A stretch of 64,000 nucleotides of DNA from Panagrolaimus kolymaensis (Eukaryota > Nematoda > Chromadorea > Rhabditida > Panagrolaimidae), in the NCBI GenBank assembly GCA_028622995.1, contig JAJQJQ010000013.1, positions 806,001-870,000 of the forward strand. The letters run 5' to 3'. Position 1 is the first letter of the stretch; each line of letters starts with the position of its first letter. Below the pieces are notes generated by a model. It had not been told where the DNA came from and ran no database searches. It saw only the letters and a program-made list of their open reading frames with translations. This document shows, one piece after another, positions 34,418 to 46,539 of this stretch. Position numbers and translations under genes: made by a program.

Positions 34418-35333
34418 ATTATTTTGAAAGTGGCTTATTAAAAATGTAAATACATATGTAAATTTTTATGTCTAATAAAAAAATTAATTAATCAACTACA
34501 AAAAGTATTTTGTAAAATGATAATAAAGAAAGAAAAATGCAAAAGTTTGTTGGAACGAAAAACTTTTTTTAATGGAGTTGGAATTTAAGAATTTTAAAAT
34601 TTTTAGTGTCAAAAAAAGTTTACAGCAAATTTGATTTTGATTGAAACAAAAATATATAAAAAAGTTTCTCGATATTTATCCTCAAATCAACCAAAAAATG
34701 GTGGAAGAAAAATTTCATAAAAAAATTAACAGAAGTTTCATGGAAAAAAATAATCAAAAACCCCAAAAGAAGCATTTCTATGGTTCCTTGTTTCGTTAGC
34801 TTGATTCACCTTTATTATTTTTTGCTCAGAGAATTTATTGCTTTCCTGGTTAATTTAAAATTGATCTATTAAAAAACGATCCTTTTAAGGTTCGTATTAA
34901 AATCCATGCCCTTTATTGTGGCTTTTGGAAAAATTATAAATTTTGGAAAGCCTTTGCTTTTTAGCAAAGGCAAATATATTTTTGAAACTTTTCTTTGAAA
35001 AAAATGGTTTGCATTTTTTTCGATCAAAATAACTTTTTGCAAAGAGATAAATTTGTCGATTGAGTGACTATAGTAAAGTTTGACTATCATTAAGCAACAT
35101 ATCCAATATCCAGCTTCTTTTGTTAACAGCGTTAAACTGTGGTTTATTCACGCACTTTGTTTAAGTATGTTTGTTGGTTATTGAATTCAAAGAAAATATG
35201 TGCTTGGATTGCTACGATTTATTTAATTTTTTGGTGTAAAATACAAAACGAAAAGTAACATAAAATAATGTGAAAGTAAAAAGTTCGTAGCAAATCACCA
35301 TATTGGGAAAATTAAACTTCCACAAAAAAGTTT
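34418..35333. other. Intergenic stretch containing a dispersed repeat
   Basis: No coding exon is supported. The only structure is the second copy of the hairpin repeat (about 34838–34985). The genes on both sides end here (convergent). Confidence 0.4.
34838..34985 (-). repeat. Dispersed hairpin-containing repeat, copy 2
   Basis: Reverse-complement partner of 93–222, with the same order of blocks, including the GCCTTTGCTAAAAAGCAAAGGC perfect hairpin. Both arms of the hairpin changed together between copies (CATT/AATG versus CTTT/AAAG). That pattern would fit selection on structure, or simply inverted-repeat exchange. Confidence 0.55.
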
Positions 35334-36308
35334 TTAATATCCTGGAGGAGTACGAGGAGTTGGGCAATGATCGCAACCTCCTTCTTCGCCTTGAGGGCCT
35401 TGTAAACCAGCTGGCCCTTGTGGGCCTGGTCCACCTTTTGGTCCAGCTTTGCCTGGCTCTCCTGCTTCGCCAGCTTCTCCTTGTGAGCCTGGATGTCCAT
35501 CTTTTCCTTTATGTCCTTGTGGTCCTTGTTCTCCTTCACCACCAGGAGCTCCAGCAGGTCCTGAAAAATAAACATATTTATTTAAAGCTGCTTTGGTTTA
35601 GTGGTAAATTTACCTGCAGGTCCATTAGCTTCAACAAGTCGTCCAGCTTCACCTTGAGCTCCAGGTACACCAGGAGCTCCGCCAGGCCCAACTGGTCCTT
35701 GTGGTCCAGCCATACCTTGGGTGCCATTATCTCCATTTTTGCCTTGTTCTCCTGATTCTCCTTTAGGGCCTTTGGGACCCTTAGGTCCGGTTTGTCCGGC
35801 AGTTCCGGGAGGTCCTGGTGGACAAATGACACAAGGTTCATGGCTGATAGCGCTGCGAAGAACCTAAAAATCAAACAATTAGAATAATTCAATCCAAATT
35901 AATTAATTTGTAATTTACATCTCCATCTCTGCCATCTTGAGCATCACTACCATCTTTTCCATCTTCACCATGATCTCCATCATCGCCGGGTGGTCCAGCA
36001 GGTCCGGATGGGCCTTGTTGGCATGGGCATCCACAACTTGGTTCAGCATTTATTGCAGGTTGAGGAGAATTATATTGACGTTTAATACGTCCACCATCGT
36101 TTGTGGATTGAATTAAATGCATTTCTTGCCAAATATCTTTGGAACGAGTTTTACAAAAGTCAGTTTCTTCAATCATATGTGATTGGAAATTTTGGACATA
36201 ACTATACAACATGGGTAAAGTTACAACTGATGCAATAACAGCAGCAGTGGAAATAACAATAGCAAAAAATGCTACTCGACGCATTTGACGTTGTTCTTCA
36301 GTTTCCAT
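35334..36308 (-). CDS. Cuticle collagen
   Basis: Three exons (35919–36308, 35614–35863, 35334–35560) join in phase to 288 residues. The N terminus ([20 protein letters not shown]) and the hydrophobic helix ([22 protein letters not shown]) form the nematode cuticle collagen N-terminal domain and signal anchor. RIKRQY around residue 75–80 is the conserved furin/subtilisin cleavage site. Cysteine clusters (CGCPC, CVIC, CDHC near the end) flank Gly-X-Y blocks such as [19 protein letters not shown] and [17 protein letters not shown]. The product is secreted by the hypodermis, trimerises and is crosslinked in the cuticle. A methionine 10 codons upstream is in frame, but the chosen start is the family-typical one. 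Confidence 0.9.
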
Positions 36309-37764
36309 GTTTAAGTTAGTTGGATGGAAGAGATACAAGATAAGAAGAACAAAAAAATGGATGTGATTCGACTAACTAAAAAATGGTTTACTTTTATACT
36401 CCTCCAAAAAAATAAGTGGGAGGATCATTCATTAAATTAAATTAATTTTAAAAAACTTCCAAAAAATGGGGTTAATTAAAATAAGAAAAAAATCAACTGA
36501 AATCCTTTTTTGTTGAGAGAAAAAAACGCAAAAGAAAAAAAGGATATTATTGTTTTATGGTATCAATCTGGGCTTCGAGAAATATTTTCTGATGATACAA
36601 CAACTAACATCGCCATCGAACATTTTATCAGTGAGATTAGAAGAAGAAAAAAAGTGAACTCGACAAAAAATAAAATAAATTAGTTCAGTGAAAACTTGTT
36701 TTTTAACACCCAAAAAAAATCTTATCGTTAAAGTTAAAGAAAATTTAAAAAACATGAAGAAGAAAAAAAGATTGAGGTCATTTTCATCATCATTGTTGGT
36801 CGTTCCATTTACCCAGATTTTCTTTATTTCTTTCTTGAATATTTTCTTACTGCTGCGACAGCCAGCAGCAACACACTCTCGAGAATGTGCTGTTTTTTAT
36901 TTCTTTTTTTTTGATAGTGGAGGTTTTAGGAGAAAAAAATTTGAATGAACAAATTAATAATTTGGTAGTCGCAACACCATTCAAAACCTTCAGTTGCAAT
37001 ACCAGCGAAAGTAAGAAAACTATGAGAAAAATGGAATATTTTTTTTGGTTAAAGGTTAGACAATGATTTTACAACTCTTTCAAAGTATGTTAGGGGAAGC
37101 ATTGATTATTGGTATTAGTAAAATTAAAATTCTCCTTTTTTACTTCCATCATCATGATATGCATGCGTTACAGACAATGGAAGTATCATTTAAAAATATG
37201 AATATCAATAGGTTTACCATCGCAGAAAGTAAAAAATGTATTATTACTTAAAAGCCTCAAATGAAATTCTTGTCGAACCTTTAATAAAAAAACAACTTGG
37301 ACATATTACAGCTCCAACAACAACCGCGACATCAACAACCAAATGAGAAGAATTACCAACAGAAAAGCGAGCAACTCAAAAGCAATTAGAAAAAAAAATA
37401 ACACCCAAAGCAATCGAGCCATCAACCAGCAAGCAGTGAGAATACTCAAATTCTTACAACAACAAAATTACTAAAAGTTGAAAGAAACATAGCCATAGCC
37501 ATGATAATGCCACTGGTAAATTCCATAATGAAAAGAAATAAACAATGTATCGTATGGATACTGTATATGAGAGAAATCAGTGAAAATGTTTGTGCCATAT
37601 AACTTCCAAATTTTCGAACATTGTAAAAAATAAAGCTATGTGTAACAAAACAGTATTTATTTAGAGCATTTAGAAATACAAGAACATACAAACAAAATAA
37701 GATAAGAAATTATGAAGCACAATAAAATGAAGGCTTAAAAGAACATGAAAAAATACGAATAAAG
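36309..37764. other. Intergenic stretch ending in duplicated sequence
   Basis: I see no supportable exon. From about 37600 the sequence resembles 44690–44825 (shared run ACAAAACAG-ATTTATTTA then AGAAATACAAGAACATACAAAC), so the 3' flank of the F-box-like gene at 37765 belongs to the duplicated block. Confidence 0.4.
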
Positions 37765-38664
37765 TCAAATAATATGAAGACGTGGTTTTTGACATCGAGG
37801 CATCCATGTTTTCATTTTTGCTTTCATTTCAGCTTTGAAAGTTGCAACATAAGTTTCATCGGTTAAACGAATAAAATTAATAAAAATAAAAGCATCAGGA
37901 GTAAGAACTTTCTAAAAATTATGGTAAGTAATGTAAACCATAAAAAGTAAAAAACAAACTTTGAGAAGTTCATAAAAATGATCAACGTTTATTGGTCCAT
38001 GAAAATAAAGAACAAGATATTGGATTGTGTTATTCCATGCAGCAATTTTAGACGAATTTTCATGCGTGACATCTTGAACATTGGCACTGAAAACAAATTT
38101 TTAATATCATAAATTAAAAAATAAAACATACTAGACATTTATAGCATTAGGTAAACGAAGCAATAGATCATCAAGAGAAATTAGTTTGCCATTAACATCA
38201 CGAATTTTAGCGCAAGGCGATAACCATTCTTTAACCATACCAGATTTAGTAAAAAATAAGAATTCTTTCATTGAAATTTCACCATCAAAAATTGTTTCAA
38301 TATCTTTAGCTTCACACCTATTAATTTTTGAGATCATTCTTATATCATAAGCATCACAGAAAATTCCATTTGTAATAACGTCAATCATAGGCATTTCTTC
38401 AAAGTTACGAACATAAAGATCCCATTTGCCAGCATCTGGTGAAGGATCACGTCCAAAGAACAAATTTTTGACAATGAGCTTTGGATTCCATTTGTGAAAG
38501 AACTTGCATGTTTGACGGAGTTTGAGTTGAGTTTCAGCATCAGCACTTTCTCGGATGTAGCACATATGAGGATATGGAAAGGCGAAGTATTGACGTTGGA
38601 TGTTGTCTTCGTTGAAAGTAATCTTTGCACGGTTTGAAACATTTTGACGATCAAGTTCTGCCAT
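37765..38664 (-). CDS. F-box-like family protein, paralogue A
   Basis: Three exons (38132–38664, 37960–38086, 37765–37911) join in phase to 268 residues. A tttcag acceptor sits five bases before the ATG, suggesting trans-splicing. The N-terminal block (QRQYFAFPYPHMCYIRESAD then LKLRQTCKFFHKWNPKLIV) is the F-box-like helical motif of this nematode family. A longer body follows, with alternating hydrophobic segments (DLYVRNFEEMPMIDVITNGI and IQYLVLYFHGPINVDHFYELL). It is nearly identical to the gene at 44838–45773 in exons 1 and 2 but diverges in exon 3. The probable role is as a substrate adaptor of an SCF-type ubiquitin ligase; this is inferred from the family pattern. Confidence 0.65.
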
Positions 38665-39373
38665 TTTTGCTGAAAATCAAAGCTATTAGTAACCGTAAAC
38701 AACCCGAAAAAAGTTCATATAGTCAAAAAAGAATAACGCGAGAAAATATTTGAGTTCAACAAACGCAACAAAAAAAAGAAGAATGATGAAATGAAAGTTT
38801 TTTTTGCTTCCAACAACGCGCAAAAAACGAAATAATCAAACAAGCGTTTAAAGAGTTTTTCATTCAAACAACCAAAAGGAGTTTGAAATGGTGCGGCTTC
38901 CATGTTCCAAAAGTTTCTGTTTGCAATTTTTTTCTCTCTCAAAGTTTCTTTATTTTTTCTTCGATTATTAGTTTTTATGAAAAATTGCTGACGACTTAGT
39001 TTTCAAGATTTTTAGTTTTATTTCTCTTTTTTAAAAGAAACAATTCTGATGATGCAATTTATTCTCTTTTGCATCTTTGTTGAGTTTTTTTTGAATCTAG
39101 TTTATCATCATTGCGAATGTTTCTGATTAACGAAGGAAGTAATTGAAATCACAATACTTTGAAAATGCAATATTTTAAGAGAGGGAAAAAGATGATTGAA
39201 AACTTTGAAAACATCATTATTTCTTCTTCTTCTTTTTTTGAATGTCCTGGGAAAGTTATCATTGGTTATACGTGTTCTTTTGACAACGTTCATCATCCTT
39301 GATCTTTGCTTTTACTTTTTACTTTTTATATTAGCTTTATCTAAATCTCTGCCATCTCCATTTTATTCCATCA

Positions 39374-40711
39374 ATGATGGCTGCTGCTTCAGCTCTTGAA
39401 TATAAATTATCTGCAGCTGGAATAGAAGCAGCAGCTTCAAGGATTGGTAAAGCAATTCATCAAACTCCCATATTTACTTCAGATACATTAAATAATTATA
39501 TTGCTTCATTAACAAGCACGGGAAAAGGACCAAAAATATATTTTAAATGTGATAATTTTCAAAAAACTGGAAGCTTTAAATGTCGAGGAGCATCAAATGC
39601 TGTAGCTAAATTATTATCAGGGCCAGAGAAAGAAGAAGGAATTAAAGGATTTGTAAGTAACAATTTTACAGTGGTTGGATTTTTTGAAAGCTTTCTTTGA
39701 AGGCTGACTGTCTTAAAAACTTTGAGTATCCAACAAGATTGAAACCTTAGAATATGCCTTCAAAAAAATTGGCGACAAATATGCAAATTAACCCTATCTT
39801 TTTTATAGATTACTCATTCCTCTGGTAATCATGGACAAGCTTTAGCATTTGCATCAAAAAAATTTGGAACATCTTGTGTTGTTGTAGTTCCATCCAATGC
39901 ACCCAAAGCTAAAGTCAATGCCATTGAAGCATATGGAGCTAAAATAATTCTTGTTGAACCAACAATGGAAGCAAGAAAATCTATGTGTAAAGAATTAGCA
40001 GAAAAAGAAGGGCTTAAAATTGTTGATCCACATGATGATTGGGATGTTATGGAAGGACAAGGAACACTTGCAATTGAAATCATCGAACAAGTCCCTGATA
40101 TGGAAGCAGTTTTAGTTTCAGTTGGTGGTGGAGGTTTAGTTGGTGGCATTTCTCAATGGTTTTCAGAAAGAAACCCCAAAGTTAAAGGTTAGTAGCATCT
40201 TCGTCAAAGTTATGGCAACGAACAACATCCATGGGCCATAGCTTTAATCCTAAAATTAAAATCATAGCTTTTTCCTCCAATTTTAGTAATATGTGTTGAA
40301 CCTGAAGGCAAAAACATCATTGAAAGTTTAACCGCTGGAAAACGATTATGGACAACTGGAGCAGCATTGGATACAATAGCTGATGGAGTTCGTGTTCGAC
40401 CTTTAGGTGAACGTTGCTTTGAAGTTATTCGACAATTTGTCCACAAAAAGGTTTACTCTGTTGTAAGTTATCTAACCACATCATCATCAACAAAAGGTAC
40501 TAAAGCTGTTAACTTTCAGAGTAATGAAGATATCCGCGTTGCATGGAAATTGATATGGGAGAGACTTAAACTAGTTGTTGAGCCATCATCAGCAATGCCA
40601 TTAGCGGCAATATTGAAATATCCTGAAGATTTTAAAGATATGAAAAGTGTGGTATTAGTTTTATGTGGAGGAAACGTTGATTTTGTTGATCCAAGTCAAG
40701 TTGAAAACTAA
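39374..40711 (+). CDS. Serine racemase / serine-threonine dehydratase (PLP enzyme)
   Basis: Four exons (39374–39652, 39809–40187, 40287–40462, 40520–40711) join in phase to 341 residues, close to the usual ~330–340. The PLP lysine lies in KTGSFKCRGA, the phosphate-binding loop is SVGGGGLVGGI, and SSGNHGQALA is the substrate-contact loop of fold-type II enzymes. The C terminus has LVLCGGNVD. The family converts L-serine to D-serine or eliminates water to pyruvate and ammonia. The N-terminal domain (IHQTPIFTSDTLNNYI) is closer to serine racemase than to biosynthetic threonine deaminase, and there is no ACT regulatory domain. Two in-frame ATGs are adjacent at the start. The gene is intact. Confidence 0.9.
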
Positions 40712-40898
40712 AGGAATATTCTAAGTCACAAACAAACGAAAGAAGCATTTATTAATAATTTAAAAAATTAACATCATAAAAAACAAAGTTATCAATAACA
40801 AAGACAAGATTGATTCAATCCTAGTACACTAAACTAGAGATCGTATTTCTTCACCACCAGAAAAACATTCATCATCCAACCATTAGAGCACGTTGAAG

Positions 40899-41693
40899 TT
40901 ATGAAGCTTCTTTCTTTCTATCTTTCAAGCCGTTTTTCAATTCTTCGAGACGAAATTTGAATTTATCATTGAGGTTGAGATAATCTTGAATTCCTTGAAT
41001 CATAGCTTTGCGAATTTCACGATTCTTTTGTCGAGCAGATTCAGGCGTCTCATCATCAAATATTTTGATGGCATCAATCTTTTCCATATGTTTTTCACAG
41101 ACATCACAATAATGTAAGACTCGCTTCCATAGTCGAGTAATCATTTCATCAGTCTTTTCAACTAAAAACACAACAGTTTGTTAAAGATTGAAAGGAAAAA
41201 GAAGAAGCAACTCACCATTAAGATAATTCTTTTCCAGTTCTTCCATATCTGTTTTGATGTCGGAATAAGATTTTTCCAGCTTTGTTAAATGTTCTTTTTC
41301 ATATTTTCGTAATTCTCGTGCTCCCACTTCATCCAGATTCTCAGTTCGAGGTTTACCAAGTCCCATAACCTTTTCACCAGTTTTGAAATGATAATTTGAT
41401 AAATGTTCATTTGGATTATTGCTTATCATTCGACCTAAAAATGAAAACAAAGAATATATTAACCTTTCAAACAATCAAAGCATAAACAAACCTTTATAAA
41501 TTAGTTTCATTGATTCACCATCAAAATCTGTTGTTTCACTAATAACTCTTCGTAAATCACCAACAGTTTGAAGAACATCGGAATCTGTTGAAGCTTGAGG
41601 CGTTGCATCATCATAATCAGGTGGAGGTTCAGTTGAAACTTTGAATTCATTTGGTTTTCCAGCGAGTAACACAGCAATAGTTGCTATTGACAT
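40899..41693 (-). CDS. bag-1: BAG-1 type Hsp70 nucleotide-exchange co-chaperone
   Basis: Three exons (41492–41693, 41216–41434, 40899–41161) join in phase to 227 residues. The N-terminal half has a ubiquitin-like fold signature (VLQTVGDLRRVISETTDFDG then MKLIYKGRMI), followed by a long charged helix pair (ELRKYEKEHLTKLEKSYSDI). The C-terminal three-helix BAG domain has TPESARQKNREIRKAMIQGI and LNLNDKFKFRLEELK. The arrangement and length match nematode BAG-1, which binds the Hsp70 ATPase domain and releases ADP. The 3' end converges with serine racemase about 190 bp away. Confidence 0.85.
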
Positions 41694-42399
41694 ATTTGAG
41701 TTATTTGAAGATGGAGAAGAAAATAAATTACGAATAAATGAAAGAGCCAGTGTTAACAAATCGGGAAAACAAAAAACACTAATCTAAAAAATTGAAGAAT
41801 CGAAATCTTTGAATCAAACAAAAATTCGAGAATGAAAAAAATGCAGCAGAAAATACGAGAGATGTCATTTTTTTCTTGTTGGGACTATGTTGAGTTTGAA
41901 ATAATGAGTAAGTAACTCAAATATGTTAGCTATGTAAGCTATCAGTAAACCCAAATTGATGCAAAGCTTTAGTAATAATTTTTAATACCACGCAAAATCT
42001 AAATAACAGCAAACATGTGTCCAACTCAAAATCAAAGATAATCTTACTATTTTCTAACTCTAAAGCTACATACTAATAATGCTTGCTTTACCCGTCAAAT
42101 GAGTTTTGGTGTTCTTACATAATATTTTTTAATCGTTAAAACCATTTGTAAACAAGCTTCATGAATATCCGATATTGAAAAACATTACAAACTTTTGCCT
42201 TTCTTTATCACATTTTTTCGAATCCGACATAGTCCTATCGCGATTGAATACTTTGAGCTCCATTGCAATGTGTTACGGTAACTGCTTCGTCATCCCTTTT
42301 TTTGTTCGTTCGAATTTCGAAAGCTGCATTCTTCTTTTTTTGATTTCAAAAAACAACTTCTTTCAATTTGCAGAAGTTCTTGTTACCACGTATTTCAAG

Positions 42400-43237
42400 A
42401 TGTCATCGCCGCCGCTAATGCAAGAAATCAAACAAATTTGTGAAGAAATTTTCAAATTGAAGCGGCAAATACATTTTTCAACCAAAAATTATCCAAGTAA
42501 GTTCATTTATTAGTTTACCAACTTCTTTAATAAAAGCTTTTTTTAGATTTGAATGGCGATGCTGAAGCACCTGAAACTGAAGAACAACGTGAAGCTGCAA
42601 CAGCTGATTTTTACAAATGGTAACTACTTTTGTATCAACCATAAACATGTGATAAATAAATGAACATTTTTTTAGGATGAATGATGTGACAACTTTCTTG
42701 GAAAAAGATGCGCCATTATTAAATGAACTCTATGATCGTGCTATTATCAATGGAACTCCTGAAATACCTGCAAAAGAAAAGTTTACTGGTGATGCAATTA
42801 TTACGCTGTTGAATACATTGGAATCATATTTCTTTGAAATGAGTAGTATGTTATTTTCTTTGTTTGGGATTAGCTTGCTTCTTTTGAAATCGTTATCTTC
42901 CAAAAGGATTGTTTTTTCTTACAATAACCAGCTTAACATTCTTCTTTTTCACACACTTAATGTATCTTCATTTTCAGTACTCATCGGACATGTTGGTGAA
43001 CTCAACGCTTTGCTTCTTCCATTATTCTCTCAAGCAGCTCAATTGCTTCGACGCCATATTGAAGTTATGAATAAACTTGAAGATGGAAAAATCACAAAAG
43101 AAACTTTCAAGAAATTCAACTTTTGTGAAGATGAATCGAACTTCGATGGAAAGTATACTCAACGTTTATTCCAACTTATTGCTCAACTTGAATCGATCAA
43201 AATCAAAGTTCCTGATATGAATATGGATAATTTTTGA
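42400..43237 (+). CDS. Unrecognised helical protein, about 199 residues
   Basis: Four exons (42400–42496, 42547–42619, 42676–42845, 42978–43237) join in phase. A tttgcag acceptor lies 27 bp upstream of the ATG, suggesting trans-splicing. The product is hydrophilic and predicted all-helical (PPLMQEIKQICEEIFKLKRQ, EEQREAATADFYKWMNDVTT, LNALLLPLFSQAAQLLRRHI, YTQRLFQLIAQLESIKIKVP). It has no signal peptide or membrane helix. I do not recognise the family. Good codon structure and clean splicing argue that it is a real gene. Confidence 0.65.
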
Positions 43238-43483
43238 TAGGTAGTACCTTTGTCACATTGTTTGTTTTTATGTTTTTGTGTTTTTGTTTTTATGATAAAG
43301 TTGTCTTTTATTTATTCCTTCCACTGTGCGCTCGAAATGAAGTTTTCTTTCCAAAATTTGCATTTGTCTCTTAAAAAATCCCTTTCAAAATGAATAAAAG
43401 GCTGAAAAGCCATGAATCAAATTTTATTGTTCACATTACATGCTCTCATCTGGTTGTGAAAGAACGTTTGCTGCTAGTTTATA

Positions 43484-44377
43484 ATGAGAAAAATGGAAGA
43501 AGAATATTCAAGTGCTGTTGAAACACCTCCATCAAGTTCTGCTGTTTCCATTGATTGGAGTGATAATGCATCATGGCGAACGTGCTATTCAAGTGTTGTT
43601 GAAAATGGTGAATATGTTTATCCCAGAAAATTTGCAAATATTGGTGAATCAAATTATCTTTGGGAAAGCATGGATGCTCATGCTCTTCGTTCTCTTAGCT
43701 CAATAAGTGTTATGACCGCTGAACCAATTGAATATGATTGCTCTAAAGAAGTTATCGAATGTGGTAAGTTTCCGTTCTTCATTACTTTGGATGTGTTAAG
43801 AGAAGAGAGTTTTACAATTGTTGGCTTAAAAGCTGTATGCTTGTCATGTTTGATAGTAACTTTGTGCAGTGCTTTGTATTATCTTTTACTCTATGTTTCT
43901 TTTTTAGACCCATCTGAAATGAGCTTCACTCAATCATCATCATGTTCATCATCCGTTGGTCCACTTACACCTAAACATTTCCATTCTGGTACTGCATCGC
44001 TTGCTGGTGGTGATTTTCATCATTATACTCATCATGAACTTGTTGAAGTTGAATCTGCTATTCATCAAATTCGCTTACAAAAGGATCCTCCATCATATTA
44101 TCATGTTATTGGACTTAATCGTGGTCCAAGTAAGTTTCTTTTTATCATATTTTCTCTTCATATTCCTATTCTTTTAGTTGATATGGTTCCTCGTCTCTCA
44201 AATGTTCCATCTCAATATCAACTTCAAGACATGTATGAATTCTCAGCTCTTCAAGCTTCAAATACTCTTGGTAAACAACATCATCTTGGTTCATGGCCCA
44301 AAATTATGAATGGCGGAGGTGATGCTGATGGTTATATTCATGAAGCCGACTCTCAATATTGCTCGGAAGCTCCATAA
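43484..44377 (+). CDS. Unrecognised Ser/His-rich cytosolic protein
   Basis: Three exons (43484–43763, 43908–44129, 44178–44377) join in phase to 233 residues. The N terminus is acidic and serine-rich (EEEYSSAVETPPSSSAVSID). The middle has a histidine-rich run (HFHSGTASLAGGDFHHYTHH) and a possible helix (ELVEVESAIHQIRLQKDPPS). The end is low complexity with a YxxF-like motif (QDMYEFSALQ). There is no membrane segment in the spliced product. It lies on the same strand about 250 bp after the previous gene, so the two could be an operon pair, but the spacing alone does not prove it. I cannot assign a function. Confidence 0.55.
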   Translation: MRKMEEEYSSAVETPPSSSAVSIDWSDNASWRTCYSSVVENGEYVYPRKFANIGESNYLWESMDAHALRSLSSISVMTAEPIEYDCSKEVIECGKFPFFITLDVLREESFTIVGLKAVCLSCLIVTLCSALYYLLLYVSFLDPSEMSFTQSSSCSSSVGPLTPKHFHSGTASLAGGDFHHYTHHELVEVESAIHQIRLQKDPPSYYHVIGLNRGPSKFLFIIFSLHIPILLVDMVPRLSNVPSQYQLQDMYEFSALQASNTLGKQHHLGSWPKIMNGGGDADGYIHEADSQYCSEAP

Positions 44378-44837
44378 ACTCAATAACAGAATCAAACCTT
44401 TATGAAACTTATTTTTCGTTATTTGCATTGATTTTGTTATTGCAGTATGAGAGATGTTTAGGGTTTAATAAATTTGATTATAAAGTTTAACTTATGTGTG
44501 TCTTAATTGAGTGATTGGTTTGTTAAAGCAGTATCTTTGTTTGATTTTCTGATGAATGATTGTAGTGGAAGAAAATCCATGATTGGTTAAACAATGGAAA
44601 TTCTGAAGGCTTAAAAGACATGGAAGAACGAACTTGGTTTTGGTGAATATCAAAATAAGCTTTAGTTCGCTAAAACGTGTGGCTTCCAAATTCTCGAACA
44701 TTGCAAACAATAAAACTATATGTAACAAAACAGCATTTATTTAAAGGCATTTAGAAATACAAGAACATACAAACAAAGTAAGACAAGAAATTATGAAGCA
44801 CAATAAAATGAAGGCTTAAAAGAACAACAAGAAAATA

Positions 44838-45773
44838 TTATAATAAGCTATAAATAAAAGAATGAAGTGGTTTTTCATTTTGAGGTTTCCATGCATTCAT
44901 TTTTGCTTCCATTAAAGCATCTAAAGTTGCAATATAAGTTTCATCGGTTAAACCAATAAAATAAATAGAAATATGAGCACCAGGAGCAAGGATTTTCTGA
45001 AAATTATGGTAAATAATAATGTAAAGCGAAAAAAGTAAAAAACATACTTGAAGAAGTTCATAAAAATGATCAACGTTTATTGGTCCATGAAAATAAAGAA
45101 CAAGATATTGGATTGTGTTATTCCATGCAGCAATTTTAGACGAATTTTCATGCGTGACATCTTGAACATTGGCACTGAAAACAAATTTTTAATATCATAA
45201 ATTAAAAAATAAAACATACTAGACATTTATAGCATTAGGTAAACGAAGCAATAGATCATCAAGAGAAATTAGTTTGCCATTAACATCACGAATTTTAGCG
45301 CAAGGCGATAACCAATCTTTAACCATACCAGATTTAGTAAAAAATAAGAATTCTTTCATTGAAATTTCACCATCAAAAATTGTTTCAATATCTTTAGCTT
45401 CACACCTATTAATTTTTGAGATCATTCTTATATCATAAGCATCACAGAAAATTCCATTTGTAATAACGTCAATCATAGGCATTTCTTCAAAGTTACGAAC
45501 ATAAAGATCCCATTTGCCAGCATCTGGTGAAGGATCACGTCCAAAGAACAAATTTTTGACAATGAGCTTTGGATTCCATTTGTGAAAGAACTTGCATGTT
45601 TGACGGAGTTTGAGTTGAGTTTCATCATCAGCATTTTCTCGGATGTAGCACATATGAGGATATGGAAAGGCGAAGTATTGACGTTGGATGTTGTCTTCGT
45701 TGAAAGTAATCTTTGCATGGTTTGAAAGACGTTGACGATAAAGTCGGAAACGTTTAAAATAAACTTCTCCCAT
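44838..45773 (-). CDS. F-box-like family protein, paralogue B
   Basis: Same structure as the gene at 37765–38664: a first exon starting ATG at 45773 (MGEVYFKRFRLYRQRLSNHA), then an almost identical exon body, the identical middle exon, and a third exon that differs at many positions (KILAPGAHISIYFIGLTDET versus KVLTPDAFIFINFIRLTDET in paralogue A). A TTTTTTTAG acceptor lies four bases before the ATG. The upstream ~350 bp also resembles the upstream of paralogue A. The gene is intact. Its family role is inferred as an SCF-type substrate adaptor. Confidence 0.65.
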
Positions 45774-46539
45774 GTTTGCTAAAAAAATAAAAGCCATTAG
45801 TAAACGTAAACTATCGGAAAATGGTTCACAAAGTCAAAAATAGAATAGCGCGTGAAAATATTTGATTATTACAAAAAACGCAACAAAAAAAAAGAAGAAG
45901 AATGAAACGAAAGTTATTTTTCGTTTCTTTCGAATCGCGAAAAACGAAATAATCAACAAGCGTTTGAAGAGTTTTTCATTCTAACAACCAAAAGGAGTTT
46001 GAAATGCTGCTGCGGCTTCCATGTTCCAAAAGTTTCTGTTTGCAATTTTTTTCTCTTTCAAAGTTCCTTTATTTTTTTCGATTATTAGTTTTTATGAAAA
46101 ATTGCTGACGATTTAGTTTTCAAGATATTTAGTTATATTTCTCCCTTTTTTAAGTTAAGCAATTTTGATACAATTAATTCTCTTCTGCATCTTTGTTGCC
46201 ACCAAAAAGAAAATACTCTGTTTGTAGGTGTATTTGCTAATGGCAAAAAGCGACATAACCATTCCTTACTTTTTTTTGCTTTCATTTTTGCCTTTGCTCT
46301 TTTCAACATTGTTTTTTTTTTGTTTGATTCATTAACCAACAACGCGGATGCTGAGAGTTGATTTGAATGAAAGAACACATTTGTTGGTCGTTGTTAGTAC
46401 TTTCCACCGCCGTGATTTCCCTTTTCTTTTTTGTCTCTTACTTATTGAATATGTATGTATGTATTAATGATGCTATATTTTATAGGAAGCAATCGTCAAA
46501 ATTACGTCCAAAACTGAATTTCGTGGTGCTAAAGGGAAG

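Noticed and set aside
36688..37251. Open frames at 36688–36948 and 37063–37251
   Set aside because: No splice sites or features that support an exon; AT-rich composition only.
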